Shown: in pieces, positions 13,380 to 26,963 of the stretch
Layout: each line of letters begins with the position of its first letter
Position numbering within the stretch: position 1 is the first letter of the stretch
NCBI GenBank assembly: GCA_964034945.1
Contig: OZ035961.1
Coordinates: 1,157,501-1,221,500, forward strand
Source: Chrysopilus asiliformis
Taxonomy: Eukaryota > Arthropoda > Insecta > Diptera > Rhagionidae
Length of the DNA: 64,000 nt
Direction of reading: 5' to 3'
The notes under the pieces: generated by a model
Databases searched by the model: none
What the model was told of the DNA's origin: nothing
What the model saw: the letters and a program-made list of their open reading frames with translations, nothing else
Position numbers and translations under genes: made by a program

Positions 13380-16300
13380 GTTCGAGCCAATTGAATTGAG
13401 ATATCCAAAAGAAGTTCACCGACCGTTGCGATATCTTCCGTTTTCCAATCACCTTTTGGCTGGGAGACATCTATCCCAAAAGAGAAACTCGATTCAAGTT
13501 ATCTTGTTGGAAAAATGCACGCAATAAAGTTCACTTACGAATCCTCTTTCTTGCGTCCAGGTAAGCACTATTGACAGCATCAAATGTTATACAGGTATGG
13601 TCACCAGTGTAGGAATTTCTGCAATACGAAAAAAATAAAAAAATTTCTTTTACTCGTTTATATTTAGTTATTTGTAATAAAATAAATTTACTTTTTTTGT
13701 GATCGAAAAAAGTGACATATCTACAAATGGGCTTTTATTTTCATTAAATTACAAGCGTGTTTATTAAATTACTATTACTTGGATGAAATTTAAATGAACT
13801 GCATTTGAATGGAATATGGGCGAAATGAAAAACGAAAAACCCCACCTTTCGAACCAATTTGTGGACATCTTTTTTTTCATCCATTAATGTAAAAGTCTAT
13901 TTGTTGAAATATAGCATTAGTCACTTTTACTTTTCTATTACTTGCTTTCCGGTACCGTGGTGTAAGAAGTATTGATATATTGTATTGTGAGTGTAAGATA
14001 TCGTTTTTCGAAAAGAGTAATTTGAGGCGTTAAAAGCTAGAAAGGACCAACCCACATAATCGAGTTTTTGAAGCTTTTCCACTTTTGTACTATTATTTAC
14101 TGTAAATTTTTGGAAAAAAATTTGTGTGAACTTTATTGCTCAATGTTGAAACGTTTTTTGGTGCATCCAAACATTTTTGTCTAAAAACTCACTCGCAATA
14201 GTGATTCAAACACAAAAAAAATCACGATTTCGACATGTGGGTTGGTCCACTCTAGCTTTTAACGCCTCATTTTAGGTCGAATTCAGGTCATATTTATTTC
14301 GCACCTCTCAAACAAATTAAGTATTTTTATGTGTGTTTCTCGAAAACGGTTTGATGCATATAACATTTCTTCGGCTTTTTATAAACTGTATCCGATTTAA
14401 TGAGATATCGAAATGTATAAATAAAAGAAAAACGTGGGCTGCTTGTTGAAGCGCGGCAATTTCAATATTTTTTAGGTTTTGAGACATTTCAAGACGATTG
14501 AGATCAAAATTTCAATTAAACTCGGGAATTGCTAATCGGAATTTCATGAAACTTTACAAATGACCTATTGATATAGCAGGTTCAGATATCACACACAAAT
14601 TTGTAGGATTTTCTCGAAAAGGGTCTACAATATCGAAAAAATGCGTCCTTCGTCACATACACCTCTCACCCTCCCCTCCAGAAGGCGTTGATAAATAATA
14701 CTATATATTTTACTAGCTTGCATACCCGTCGTTGCCGGGTTAAGCTTTTTGTCTAAGTTTTAGAATACGAAGAAAACCGGAAAGAACTTAAAAACTTTTT
14801 AATGGGCCTATGTTGGGGCTGGACCCTCGACGAACATCTATGCCAAATTTCAGGCAAATCGGTTCAGTAGTTTCCCCGCGAAAGAGTAACATAGCGCAAA
14901 AACTAAGTTTCGAAATCACTTTACCCTCTCCTCTTACCCCCCACCCCTCTCGCTTATTTTCCGTATGCCTATGTTGGAACCACAGACACTCATGCCAAAT
15001 TTCAAGTCAATCGGTTAAGCCGTTTTTGCGTGAAAGAGGAACAGACAGACAGACAGACACCAACTCATTTTTATATATTAGTATGATATGATTTCAACTT
15101 TCAACTACGTTCAACTATTTTAACTTTCAGGAATAGAGTTCGAATCTAGTTTGGGGAGTTCGGGTTTTTTCCTTTGTTTTTTTATATCTTTTAACACGAT
15201 CTTTACCAAATATTTTCGCTATTTGGAAACATTTAATAGGTTTTCAACATTGACGCGAAATTTTGCAGCGCTAGAGTGATTCAGTGATTCTTGGCAGCTA
15301 GGCCGAATTCAGCACCGCATTGTGGTGTCTTTTTAATTTTTTTTTTCTTAACATAAAAGGAATAGTATTAAAAGAAGTCTCAAATGTATAGTGAACCCAA
15401 ATGAGATTCTGCAATAAAAAGTCAGCAAACACATCAAAATTTTTTTGCCGTGAATATGAAGTTTGCACATTTGGTCATGAGTAGGTACTCGATTTTACAT
15501 ATATAGATCATTGGTAGCAGACTTTTTGGCTGGGATTCACGCGGATGTGGTTCGGATGGTCTTAGGTGGATGGGATATGAAAGACATTAAACGTTACACC
15601 TCAGAAAGCAACGATGATCGTTAGATGAACGAATACTAGATATCGAGATTCATTGGCCTTTGAGGATTTCTTGTTGTACTCTCGAATAGCATGGTGGCCA
15701 TCACCATTGCTCGATATTAAACGGGAGTTTACTTTTTATGGTCGTGATCTTACCTGAATCGTTTGCGCTCGTAATCGCTTTATTTAAATGAAATTAAAAG
15801 TAACCAGTATTAAAACAGCATATACTAGCAACGAACTTAGCAAATCTCCGTCTGACCGCTGAGTTAACGTCGGACGGACTAGTTGTGATAAATGTGTACG
15901 GCAGTGAAAGTTTGCCTAGCTTCAGACAACATTTCCAGTTTTTCTTCATTCAAGACAGCATATTTTAACCATTCGGTATAGCATAGAACAGCTAGCATAA
16001 GAGTATAGTGTCTACACTTGTACTTTTAATCCGGCTGGATCGATGGATGGGCTTTGGTTTTGGCTTTTGTTTTGACTTGTCTTTTAGACGGGTCGGATTT
16101 TTTCTACCCTGGCTCGATTCAAACGCCTTTTTTATGATGATTTTTGCTTGTTATCTTTATAAAAGTCTTTGGCTCATTGTTGACCGCACGAGCCCGTGAG
16201 GAATTTCTTGTATTGATGGCTTTTTCTCCGGTTTTTATTCACTGCCTTTTTGATTTTAATAATTTATCGACCTTAACACTTTTATGCTACTTGGGAATAT

Positions 16301-17122
16301 GGCAATTATCGCTTTTATAATCGATCGTGCACCTCGTCTACCGCCGCCAATTTCTTATCGTTGTTCCATCCAATGGCGAGATGGGTCAATACGCTGTCGG
16401 TTAAACTTTTATTAAATGACTTTCAATATTTCAAGATTGTTGCCAAGATGCTTGTTAGGCGATGTCGTCAAGGTTAATTAGGAGTAAAAATATTTGACAA
16501 TCATTCAGTTAGCCTCTCATGTTTTTTTCGTGTTTTTTTTCCATCCTGTTGGGGTTTTTTCCGTTCAATATTAGAATTGAGTCATAATGTTTTGGAGAAT
16601 GTTGCGAGGTGTTGGCCGAAAGTACTTTTACTTTTACACAAAATAATGTTGGGATAATTCCAAAGATAATTTCTTTGAATGATATTTTGATTACACGCAA
16701 AAAAAACGTATCAGGTTGGAAGTTTTTTTTTTGAAAATTTTGAACACTGTGTGAAAATTAGTGAGAACATAAGAGCATCTCAATTAACGTTTTATTCGAA
16801 TATATGTCTTTGCGTGGTGTAGCTACGGGGGAACAAATTATGTGGTCAGTTGTTCCAAAGTTTCGTTGTTCGTGCGGTACAGGAATTCCTGAAGTACTTC
16901 AACGCAGGTTTTCATTTGTTAATATTTTATGTATTAAAAGCGAAGAATGATGTGAATGATACTTACATGGTCCCCCTGAAAAGATTTACATTGTAGTCAT
17001 AAGCAGATGATCGTCCAGGTCCAGAAAGAAGTAACGCACATTCACCGCCATGATTTGCATGTGGGCTTATCGACAGGAATTGTCCATGCACCGAGCAAAT
17101 TGCAAGTGCAATTAACAAAAAT
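13380..17122 (-). CDS. Secreted peroxidase-like protein, N-terminal exons
   Basis: Three minus-strand exons fit together in phase: 17122-16967 (156 nt), 13618-13539 (80 nt) and 13470-13380 (91 nt). All three have exact GTAAGT donors. The acceptors are ATTGCAG, ATTGCAG and GGGATAG. Exon one carries a hydrophobic signal segment, FLLIALAICSVHGQF, then a Gly/Ser-rich stretch. Exon two encodes YTGDHTCITFDAVNSAYLDA. Exon three encodes a segment ending VGELLLDISIQLAR. From memory of the family, this layout resembles the propeptide of insect animal-type haem peroxidases; that is inference, since no catalytic region is visible. The catalytic exons must lie further left, probably outside the window, or the gene is truncated. 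Introns are 3348 bp and 68 bp. The larger contains a MITE and another repeat. The start codon is not in these exons (see 28012-28046). Confidence 0.6.
14023..14269. mobile_element. MITE C copy 1, TGAGGCGTTAAAAGCTAGA termini
   Basis: A 247 bp element with terminal inverted repeats of about 18 bp (left TGAGGCGTTAAAAGCTAG, right its complement). A second copy is at 34835-35082. The inner parts read ACCAACCCACATAATCGAG and similar in both. It lies in the large intron of the peroxidase-like gene. There is no coding capacity. The target duplication is unclear (T or AT). Confidence 0.8.
14713..15085 (+). repeat. Interspersed repeat with two internal units and GACA tail
   Basis: Begins near CTAGCTTGCATACCCGTCG and ends CAGACAGACAGACAGACACC followed by a TATATATTAGTAT motif. 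Two related units start at about 14808 and 14967, each beginning CCTATGTTGG and containing ATGCCAAATTTCA then TCGGTT. Sequences with this ending occur widely in arthropod genomes as I remember them, but I cannot assign a class. The 93-codon frame across it is not a gene. Confidence 0.6.
15086..16960. other. Intron of the peroxidase-like gene
   Basis: Non-coding on current evidence. The minus-strand stretch about 16880-16750 contains an open frame of roughly 45 codons, but joining it to the upstream exon is less good than joining the exon at 13618, which has a stronger acceptor and conserved-looking sequence. Confidence 0.45.
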
Positions 17123-18194
17123 CTGCAATTATAAAAATAAATGAATTAAATTAGGGCCACTTAACAAATCAATTTGATCCGCTTAAACTTTAAAATATCA
17201 ATTTCATGCATAAGATCAACGGACAACGCAAATTAATTACACTTAAGCGACGTCATCAACCGAATCAAATGGTAAAAAGCATATTTTTCGGGGCGATAAA
17301 ACCTTAGGCGGTTTTCGTGTCGTATCTATTAGTATCTCAAACAGCCCCATCAAATTTTGTTCCGTTCGCCGAGGCTAATTTCTTATGACAGTTTGTCCGC
17401 GAGTATTATTTCTGGCATATTTCGCTGTTGGTTTCTTCAATTGTCTTGAGGGTACTTTGAAAGGTATTTCAAGAAAATCAAAATGAAAATACAAACGGAA
17501 TAAAAAAACAACTTGGCTTTGACATGGATGACTTTTGGCTGAGAAAACCGGCTTTTTCCGAAACAAAACAGTCGCGCGCACACAAATAGATTAATTTCCG
17601 TTAGCCATGGTAAAGTTTTGAACAAACTTTTTTTTCTCCCGTATTTGTTTTTTTTTCTTCTTTTTTGAATCAAAGTCGCAGGGAGGCACGTTTATATATA
17701 TTTTTTTCTTTGGAATGAAAGTCATTCACAAGAAATTTATTTCAAGTACCTACTCGTTGACATTGAAATTAAGTGTTTCGAATTTGTCAAATTTTAAATC
17801 ACCCAATATAAAATTTATAAGGTAACCCGTTTTAAAATGCTGTCAGCGGGTGGAGAGGCAAACTAGCCGCCAATGGGAAAATTTAATTGAGCTACTTAAG
17901 CGACATTTTATCGCCTGATTGAAATCTTAATCGCAGCACCGAAATTTTGCATGATTTTGTGATACCTACTGTGATACCTAAAAATAACAGTGTGGATGGT
18001 AATGGGAAGATTTTTTTTTGCAATTGTAACATTAAGCAAAAAATATAATTTATAGCTAAGTAATATTAAAAAAAAAATTCCTTTATGTAAATATAAGTGA
18101 TTTTTTACCTCGATTTGTTTTCTTTTTTATTCATTTCCAATTATTACTTGAATTTTTTTTTTAAATTTTGCATTTTCTTAAGTATTTTTCTACC

Positions 18195-18268
18195 ATGTAC
18201 GGCGAAAGGGATGTATCCTATTGTATATTGCGAATAAACTAGAATTATTATTATTATTATTATTATTT
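18195..18268 (+). repeat. Possible 3' tail of a truncated non-LTR retrotransposon
   Basis: A GTATATTGCGAATAAACTAG stretch runs directly into a (TTA)n tract at 18243-18268. A polyadenylation-like AATAAA followed by a simple trinucleotide repeat is typical of LINE 3' ends. No reverse transcriptase is present, so only the tail would remain. Confidence 0.35.
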
Positions 18269-18355
18269 TAGTTACAAGAATTTAGATATTTCTAAAGGAC
18301 TTATGCCAACATCATCTGCAAATTTATATAATTTTTTAATTTTTTTTTATATATA

Positions 18356-19240
18356 CCGTATGCGTCATAAAAATCTGGAATCTAGTACTGCAAGTATTTT
18401 CAAGGAGATAAGGGTTGCTTATTAATTTGTACTACGTTTGAAAGGGTTTGTAAATACAACTTCGTACATAATTGAGCCAAAAAATTAAATGTTTATAAAT
18501 ATAGCAACATGGGAGAGGCTCGCAAAGTGAAAATCATGAAGTTGGTCCACGCGCGGAAGTTCAATAAAGCGATTTCCAATGAATTAAACGTAACGTTGTC
18601 AACTGTTTATGCTGTAAGAGCGACTTGTTTGGCCAGGGGAATAGTTAGGCCGCAATCTGGAAGCGGTAGACCCATTTCAGTAAAAACTCCAGTGTTGATT
18701 TGGGCAATCAAAGGAAGGATCAGAAGGAATCCGGTAAGGACATCTAGGAGAGTCATGTAAAACCATCGATAGAGTCAACCTACGGTAATGATGTGTTTTA
18801 CGTGTTTCGACAAGACGGGGCACCGTGCCACACTGCCAGAAGTACCCAAATTTGGATAATTTAAAAAACCAATAATTTAAAAAACTTCTGGTCTAAGGAC
18901 ATGTGGTCACCGAGCTCTCCAGACCTTAATCCCCTGGATTTTTTAATATGGTTCAGGCTAAGACTGGAGCTAAGGCTTACAGTAATGTGCAGCCCTGAAG
19001 TCCACCATTACCATCGCATGGAACGACAAGTCGGAGTCTTATTTAATATTGACCTGCAAGAAGTACAGGCCCCGTTTGGAGGAGTTCGTAAATGCTGGAG
19101 GTGGACATTTTGAATAATTTTTTTTACTAGTATGTAAGATTTAGTTTAGAGCAAAACACTTTTTTTTCGTTCAACTTCTGTGTTTCATTAAACGGTTTAC
19201 AATTTAATATGAATTTTCCAGATTTTTTTGACGCATACGG
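18356..19240 (+). mobile_element. Tc1/mariner-type transposon, internally deleted
   Basis: Terminal inverted repeats CCGTATGCGTCA... (18356-18380 and 19216-19240) match at 24 of 25 positions. TA lies outside each end (18354-18355, 19241-19242). The body is 885 bp, shorter than the 1.2-1.3 kb usual for this superfamily, because the middle of the transposase is missing. Confidence 0.9.
18509..19113 (+). pseudogene. Broken Tc1/mariner transposase
   Basis: The enzyme would bind the terminal repeats and cut and paste the element. The N-terminal 80 codons (ATG at 18509) form a helix-turn-helix-like region that ends in GSGRP, the usual linker. Then sequence jumps to the catalytic C-terminal half: FRQDGAPCHTAR (second Asp), and after an in-frame TAA near 18860, SSPDLNPLDF (third catalytic Asp). 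After that the frame shifts; the tail in another frame reads TITIAWNDKSES and ends NAGGGHFE then stop near 19112. The first catalytic Asp region is deleted. The motifs are closest to mariner/maT-like families in my judgement. It is inactive and sits in the long intron between the putative start exon and 17122 of the minus-strand gene. Confidence 0.85.
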
Positions 19241-19242
19241 TA

Positions 19243-22200
19243 TTTTTTTAAATTTATTGCATACACAAATAATAGTGCTTACAGATGTAAAACAGATTTT
19301 CAGTGACCAGCGACTATAAAACTCTTTCATTGATTTGTTAAGCCCTTGAACTACGAGTAAGAGACGACCTTAAAAGTAATAATATTGATGGCAGCTAATA
19401 CACATGATGTGGGCGTGTGGCTACAAAGCGCGTGTCACCTGTGCCTTTTGATTGATAAATGAATGGACAGGTATTTTGTAAAAGTTGAGATTTACAGTCA
19501 AGATGTTTAAGGTTAGAATTTGGTAAAGATCGAAGTAAGATTATATGGTTAATCGAGATTTTCGAAAAATAATAAACTTTTAAATAAAAATTAGAGTAAA
19601 ATTTAGGTTCATTTTAGAATCTTTAGAAACTCTTCTTAAAATAGAAACTATTTTAACAGTTAAAATTCCTCAATAAGATTTTGTTATTATTCAAACGCTG
19701 TCATTACAATCCAAACTTAGTACCGATCTAGATAAATGTTAGATAATTGTATGATAGTTTTGAACCGTTCACTTTATTGTAAAGCACACGGATCAAGGTC
19801 CATGTATCCACGAGCGACATCGTCGTTTTTCATCTTTAAATTGTTTTAAGTCAACTCTCTGCTGTCGGTGAACCTAAAGAATCGATTTTCGAATGGCGAC
19901 AAGAAAAACGGGTAGGACGGTAAACTCTGTATAAATAAACAATGTTAACAGCAACATTAAACATTGGAACATAAAACATGAAACACAATGATTATCTGAA
20001 GTGAACGAAATACACATTGGATTTGTAATGGCGGGAAAAGCGTTAAAAGTCGGTTGCATCTGAAATCGTTAATCTGTGGAAAATGCATTACTGGTCTATG
20101 ATTACTACCAAAGGTGGTAACTGAAGGCACATCATCTGGATATCAGCATCGGCAACATTATTGCCAAATCATAGCACCTTTGGCTCTCTTTGGATCGTTA
20201 CAATTTGATCATTCGGCCAGATCTTTGGTCCATTGTAATCGATCGTAAACCGCAATTGATTGGCAACCAGCATAAATGCCATATAACAGCCTCGACTCAC
20301 CCAATTTTAATTGATTTCTATTGGTAGCCACCGCATTATTGTGCTAATTCAGTTTATCCGTTCAAAGGTGTCCACTTTATTGTGTAAGAGTAGGTATCGT
20401 ATCTGGTCAATATTAGCAATATTACTCATTTAATCAACAATCAACTCGAAAACTGTGGCAAATGGCAATCAATTTGGAGTGAATATGAATCGCACTTTAT
20501 GTCGACAGCGTTTTTATCTCGAATGATATTACCGAATCGCACTAATAACCAAAGATTGCGTAGGCTCTGTGAGGCTATTAGGTATGTGAGCTTTAGGCCT
20601 ATTTGTCAGCCTACCTAGCCACATTGAACGTTGGTTCGCGATTGATTAGGCATGATTCTCTAGAACACCCAGGTGTCACTTTTGCAAAATCAAAGAGTGC
20701 AATTTAAACTGAACTGTGACATTAGCTACATGACTAACGGAATGTGAATAACATAATTTTAGACATGAATTCGAATGACACAATTTTTTTCTGTCTCATA
20801 AAGTTTTTATTAAAGTCACACTTGATAATGGTGCGATTTCTTGAAATGGTTCGGCACTAGGCATGATGAAAAAACAATTTTGTTTGTAAAATTCGCTCCA
20901 ATAAAGGTGCGGCCATTCGGGTCAATCGCCATTTCATTCTTAATCAATCAATTAATATTTGTAGGAGTTTGACGAAATTCAAGGCAACTAAATAATAACT
21001 TTGCGATTAATAAAATTTGCCATTTTAAGACTAAATGAAGATAATTGATTTTTTTCCTTTAACGTATGTGATTTTTAATTGATTTTGTTACACTAGTGCA
21101 TGAAACGACTTATAATATGCCCTTAATTGCATGTGTGTAAAAATTGCTGTTGTGTTTTAGTTTCAATTGAGTAATTTATTTAATGGAAATGATAAAAATT
21201 TTCATGTAAGATATTTAAAATCCTTTTTATTTTTTTTTTAATACAAAGAACTGAAGTTTGAGGTAGGGCCTAAATATGCAGAAGCACTGTTCGTGGTTGT
21301 GGAACGAAAGAAAGAAAGTTCCGGTTTATGTTCTTTTTGAATGTTTGTTAGTTGTAACCGGCATGAACCACATTGGGTGGTAAGTTGTTTCAAATTTTTG
21401 TTGTATTTCTAAACTATCTAAACTCTATTGTATTATTAGAAAGATACTCAAGCCGAATGTCGTGAACTAAGATATTAAAGTCGTATTCTGACTCATATTT
21501 TTTTCCTCAGCAGATTTTCTTTTTCTTCTTCAAAAATATTAGGTCTAAAATTTTGTCAAAAAACAAGCACCTCAAAGAAAAAAAGCTGATAAAAACTAAA
21601 CCAAAAACACACCAAAGACATTCTGAATGTTGTCACTAAAGCAATTCCAAATAACGGGAAGTAATTAAATCGGCTTCACTAACGGATGATTAAAAAAAAT
21701 TCTGAGAAAAAAATTTCTTTCAAGCAAAACCAAACAAATTAAGAAAAAAAAAAAAACACAAAAATTCTCAAGTTTGAGGTTGTTGAGGACTTGAATTTTT
21801 CACCAAAAAGCGCATTCGCCTTCAACTCGTCGTCTGAGGACAATTTTTTCTTGAAGAACCTTCATGAGAAAAACAAGAAATACTTAAATTTCAATGTTTA
21901 CGTGTTGCTCGATTCTTTTTTTTCTGATTTTTTGGTATTCTCCCATCACGTCTTGAGATGAAGCTGAACTGATTGGGATCTGAACTAAATTGAAAACTCT
22001 GCTCAACTGAATGTTGATTGGAAGAAGTCACCTTAAGGTTTCATGGTCAAATATTTTAAAAACTTTCACTCTGAAATGTCGCAAGGTTATTAACTCTGCA
22101 ATTATTTTAACAGCTTGATCATTTTGTTAAGATTGTTTAATTGGAAAATATCAGCTATTTTTACATTATATTAAATAATATTGCAGCAACACAAACAGCA

Positions 22201-23370
22201 AAACAAATGAATATCTGGTCAACTTTAAGACGTCTCGACCGATTAATGTTGAAATATTTAAGGAATAAATGAGAGTAATTTTCCACGCTTTGATTGTCAG
22301 TGGGTTTTAACGACGCCTTGCAACACTTTTCACATTTTTTGTGGGGTTTTTTTTTATATGGTGTTTTTTTGTAAATCAAATTGCAGACAAAAGTAAAACA
22401 ATTATTGATTTTAAATTGCATGCTGATTTGTTTTGGCAAAATAAATTTTGAGGTTTATGTAATCCGGACGAGATGCACTATAAGTAAATTTTCAGCTGGA
22501 CAAAACAAAAAGATATTGTGAGTGAGTTGCAATTAAAGTAATCATACAACATAAAACACAACAGAAAAAATTAAATCAACGAAAAGTTAACATGTTTGAG
22601 GTTTTTATGTGCACCATAACGAAAAATGCTTGAAGATTTTAGCGAAACCGAAATTGAAAGTTATGTGCAAGAAGGAACAATTTAGTGGAATTTAGAGTAT
22701 TTTTATGATAATTGTAACTGCGCTAAATGAATTTTCGGACCATAAATGATTATTATTCATTTCACTCAGCATGCATCATTTACTTTCCGTAAAAGGTGAA
22801 AGGTTTCTTCTTTATCGGAGCAAAACGTTATATCTCAAGTCCCAATGGGTGATTTTAAGTGCACAACAATTCAATGTCCAATAATCTGCATCAAATCTAG
22901 ATTAGAAAGAGTGGAGTTTATCTAAATTTGTCAAACTTATTCGAGGGTGAAAAAAGACAAAGCTACAGATTTTTTTTTTGTTTTTGTGAATGTGATTTAG
23001 GTACAGTTATTTTTAGAGTATACTTTTCTAATACAGTAGAACCTCGGTTTGTGAACGTTAATAAGGAACGGATAATTTCACGAAGCCAGGATCCACTGCA
23101 CAGTAATACAGACCACAAATTTCAACGATCAGTAAAGCTTCGTGAGCGAATTCCATTCGTGAGCATATCATTCGTGAGTGAATAAAGGTTCAGAAAAATC
23201 AGGCAAAAAACTACAACCCTTCCAGAAAAATCAAGCAAAAAACTACAACCCTTGCTGTTCCCTTTCTCGAAAGCTTCTAATGCTGTCTTGGCAGGAGTTT
23301 TTTGGTTTCTGAAAACTCTCTAGTTTTGGTTTCATATAACAAAATTTCTTCTAGCGGTGGCTAATAAGCC
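19243..23370. other. Long non-coding stretch
   Basis: No bounded element or gene is supported. About 20100-20650 is less AT-rich than average and may be regulatory, but I see no specific motif. Near 23034 a TA-flanked CAGTAGAACCTCGG begins like a pogo-type terminus without a matching right end. A short plus-strand frame at about 21250-21340 (KYAEALFVVVERKKES) looks protein-like but is isolated. Confidence 0.4.
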
Positions 23371-23472
23371 ATCCCAAAGTAACCAAATAGGGCTAAAGTG
23401 GTCGTGGCGACTTTAACATCGAATCTTTATGGTCGCCACGACCACTTTACGCCCTATTTGCTTACTTGGGAT
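23371..23472. mobile_element. Small foldback MITE, 102 bp
   Basis: Two arms of about 41 bp (23371-23411 and 23432-23472) are near-perfect reverse complements, with the core CTAAAGTGGTCGTGGCGAC in the left arm and a 20 bp loop. The ends read ATCCCAAAGTAACC and GGTTACTTGGGAT-like. It would form a long hairpin. There is no coding capacity and the family is unknown. Confidence 0.65.
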
Positions 23473-26400
23473 AAATCTACGTCTATTTCAAACGCAGGGC
23501 AGTTTTGCAGGGCATATGTTAGATTTAACAAAATCTGAAGCGGACATACTATTTCTATTGAGACCTTCATTTGCTTTGGTATTTTTTTTTGGAAAACGGA
23601 GAGGAGTAAAATATTTAGGAAACTTTGTAGTTACACCACTTGCACTCTTCAAATATTTCCATCCTTTCGTTTAATGCCGAATACACACTCGCGGCAAATG
23701 CAAGCGAATCATGGTCATCGTTGCCAGGTTGAGCGCATTTTTGTGGATTGAATTACGTTTTTTGCATTTCTCAAGCTTAAAATTCAGATTGTAAACCGGA
23801 ATTTCAAAATGGATAAATAGATTCAATTAACAAATATCAAGCAACTTTGCAACCGATTGACCAGAATTGTGTGGTCCGGCATAATACTATCTGTCCATAT
23901 TCGAAGTTACGTGTTTTTGAAGGTGAGTAACAGATAAATAAGAATCCAATCTGCCATTGGAAGGGTCATGAAATTTATTTGAAATAACACTTTATAATTC
24001 TAATAAGAAACGGAATTGATAGCATGGTCCAGTTTTCTGGGATTACCAAAAATTACAAAAATATTTTTATTAATATTAGTAACTGGTTTTTTGCCTCTAG
24101 TCTGAAACATTTATCGAAAAAAAAAACTTTATTTCTAATAATTGTCAAACATTTATCAATATTATGAATAAACCACCATGTAATATATTGAATTTATAAA
24201 ATTAAATCACCGGTTCATTCATAAAATCGTCCCACGAAACCTTTTGGAAATACTTTTTTTTTGAAAATAGGTCAAAGATATTTCAAATAGTTGTAGTTAA
24301 CAAGATTTCAATCAAAATTCCCAACACAGGCGAATAGGTTTGTTTGAAAGTCACCTGAAAAGCTTCTTGTTTTGATTGGCAATATTCTGGGCAAAAAAAA
24401 CTGGGTTAAGTTTACATGCATCTCAGGTGAGGTTAAGTGTAGGCTTTTTAGACGATTCGCGAAGCCATGGGAATACAATATTTCACAGTGGACAAATTTG
24501 GATGCTGACCATTGTCAAGATCATTAGATTTTTTTAGTTTTATTGCTTTTCGTTTTGTATTCAAAGTCTATATGTACAGATTTAGTATTGCCTGGAGTAT
24601 ATTTTGGGTTAAAAAGACATTTAATTCGGAGACAAAATAGAAAGAATTGAGGAAAAAAACGTTAGTTATCAAGTATTCCCGTGATTATGTCATAGAACTT
24701 TCGAATCACATTCCGTTTGTTTGCAAAATGACTTCGCTGTTTTTTTTTTTGAAATTTAATGCTCATCGGATAATCTTACACAATGACATAGCCATACGAA
24801 TGCGATGCGAAATATTATGAGCATTTTCTGGATACAAATGATCATGAGAGCATGACACTATTCCGAAATATCACAAGACTAGTATATATAGATTTTAACA
24901 TTAAACATTTTATAAGTAAATATAGTAGTAAGTCTATCTAAAGACAAGAGGCGGAAGATTGTCGGGAAACGTGGTCGCGGAATACAAACAGTTCGCGAGC
25001 GTTTTCCTGCGATTATGTCCACCGATAGGAATGCGTGCCATGTGTCGACCATCTCTATACGTACAAACCACCGCGGCAGTTTAATTGGCTAATTATGATA
25101 CGAGGCACGAACAAATATGCTATAAAAACGTTTATTAAAGAAATCAAGAAAGCACGGCCGACCTTACAACAAGACCATAAGCAACATTTCAACATTATCA
25201 AAAGTTTTTATCAATTTTACATTTCACAGGCCCAAATTCAACTGTAGGTCACTATGTCACTCCAAATTTTAGGAGCAGATGGATTTTCAGATGCGAGGAC
25301 GGACGAAGGGTGGATGTATATCATTGGGTGTGACTGTGACAAACAACATCGAGTCATCATTTTGATAATTTGGTTATAAACTCGATCAAAAAACAGGTTA
25401 AACAATTTAAAACGTTGATCCAGTATCAAAATGTTGTTCAAATCTTTAAAATACAGGGGAATTTCGGTTGAAAACCTCTCTTGGAGGATGAAAAATATCT
25501 AACTTAGAAAATTAACAACAAAAAACAAACGAATTTTGATATGAAATTTTGATAAAACCACTAAGATAAAAAAAACTCGCAACCGCTTTTTAAGTTTTAC
25601 ATTAATATATATTACTTAAATTACTATTAACACCTCAAATTACTATTTTATCCGTCATCACTCTTAAATCCAACATCATTCGCCCACCATCAGACGTCCT
25701 TTCGGTCCAACTCGTCGATGGTTCGATTAGCCATCATGCAGTTAAAACTGCAATTTCTGCAATATTGCCCTCAGGCCAACCGGATGTTGAATTCGTTACC
25801 TTCGCGACTTTTCTTAAGTTTAAAATTACTTAAAAGTCAAGAAACTAAATTGATATCAATCGGTGATGAAGATAAGTATACCTTGGTATATCTTACAATG
25901 TAAAAACGAATATCTATTGCACGGATTGATTTTGCCAGTTCAATACTGATTTACAATCCGCTTCAATTTAATCCAGCCGGAATCGTTAAGTCGTGGAAAA
26001 CTGTGTCATCAAAGCACTCATTTCCTAAGAAAATGATTTTGTTAAATGCTGGAATTTAAATGCAAACAAGGTACTTCAATATTAGCATTGAGAACTTTTC
26101 TTAGATCCGGATAATGTTTGTTGGTAGGTATATTGTTTTTCGTTAACATGAAGATTACGTGCAACGTGTTGGTTTGTAGAATTTTCTTAGGTGATGCCTT
26201 TTATAATGTTTTTAAGAGCTTAAAAATTCAAACTTTTTTTAAAAGTTTTATCAAAATTATTTCATTTATTTTATTTAGAAAAAATAAACTAAACTATTTC
26301 CTAGACTAAACTAATCTTTTTACAAATTAAAAAAATAATAATAATAATAATAAAAACAATAAAAAAGAAACAATAATAAAAACCTATTATAATATCTGTA

Positions 26401-26963
26401 AAATTCTAACCTAATAAAGCCAAACAAAAATATTGAAAAAATAAATAAAAACAAATAAAAAATAAATTAAAAATACATAAATACAATCCACAAATTAGTT
26501 ACTTGAAAAATACAAAAATATCAATACAAAAATGCATGTGAGAAGACTCACAAACATCTAGAAAGATAAGAAATAATACAGTTTTTGCAATTTAATATAT
26601 TCGGGAAAAAATATTTGGGGTAATTTCTAATTCTAACCAAAAAAAAAGGTTAATTTTTAGTTAATGAGCATTTCGCAATCTGGCATCTCTAAATTCAGGA
26701 TCATACAGGTTTGCAAATAACTGGTAATCGTTTTGTTTTATTTTATTTTAAAGAGGTTTTGAACAGTGTGGTGCTATTAACGAGTGAGCTTTTGATAACT
26801 TTTAATTATTTTATATGCAATTGTGTAATGGTGATGTTAATTATAATAAAATATCTGTGATTTTCATGTACGTTTAGTGAGTGTGTTTATAACGGTTTGT
26901 TTCATACAAAATCTCTTTGTTTGAAATATTAAAAAATATTTCTTTACGAAATTTTCACGTTAA
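23473..26963. other. Non-coding DNA with an A-rich block
   Basis: No gene is supported. From about 26297 to 26560 the plus strand is extremely A-rich with an (AAT)n tract (26335-26352) and many AATAAA-like words. From about 27090 to 27190 it is T-rich. This strand asymmetry flanks the ribozyme and may mark old retroelement tails. Confidence 0.4.

Noticed and set aside
16750..16885. Open minus-strand frame downstream of the exon at 16967
   Set aside because: It would need a weak TTGAAG acceptor; the exon at 13618 has a better acceptor and continues the phase.
23034..23190. Sequence starting CAGTAGAACCTCGG after TA
   Set aside because: It looks like a pogo-type left end, but I could not find the matching right end, so it is not listed as an element.
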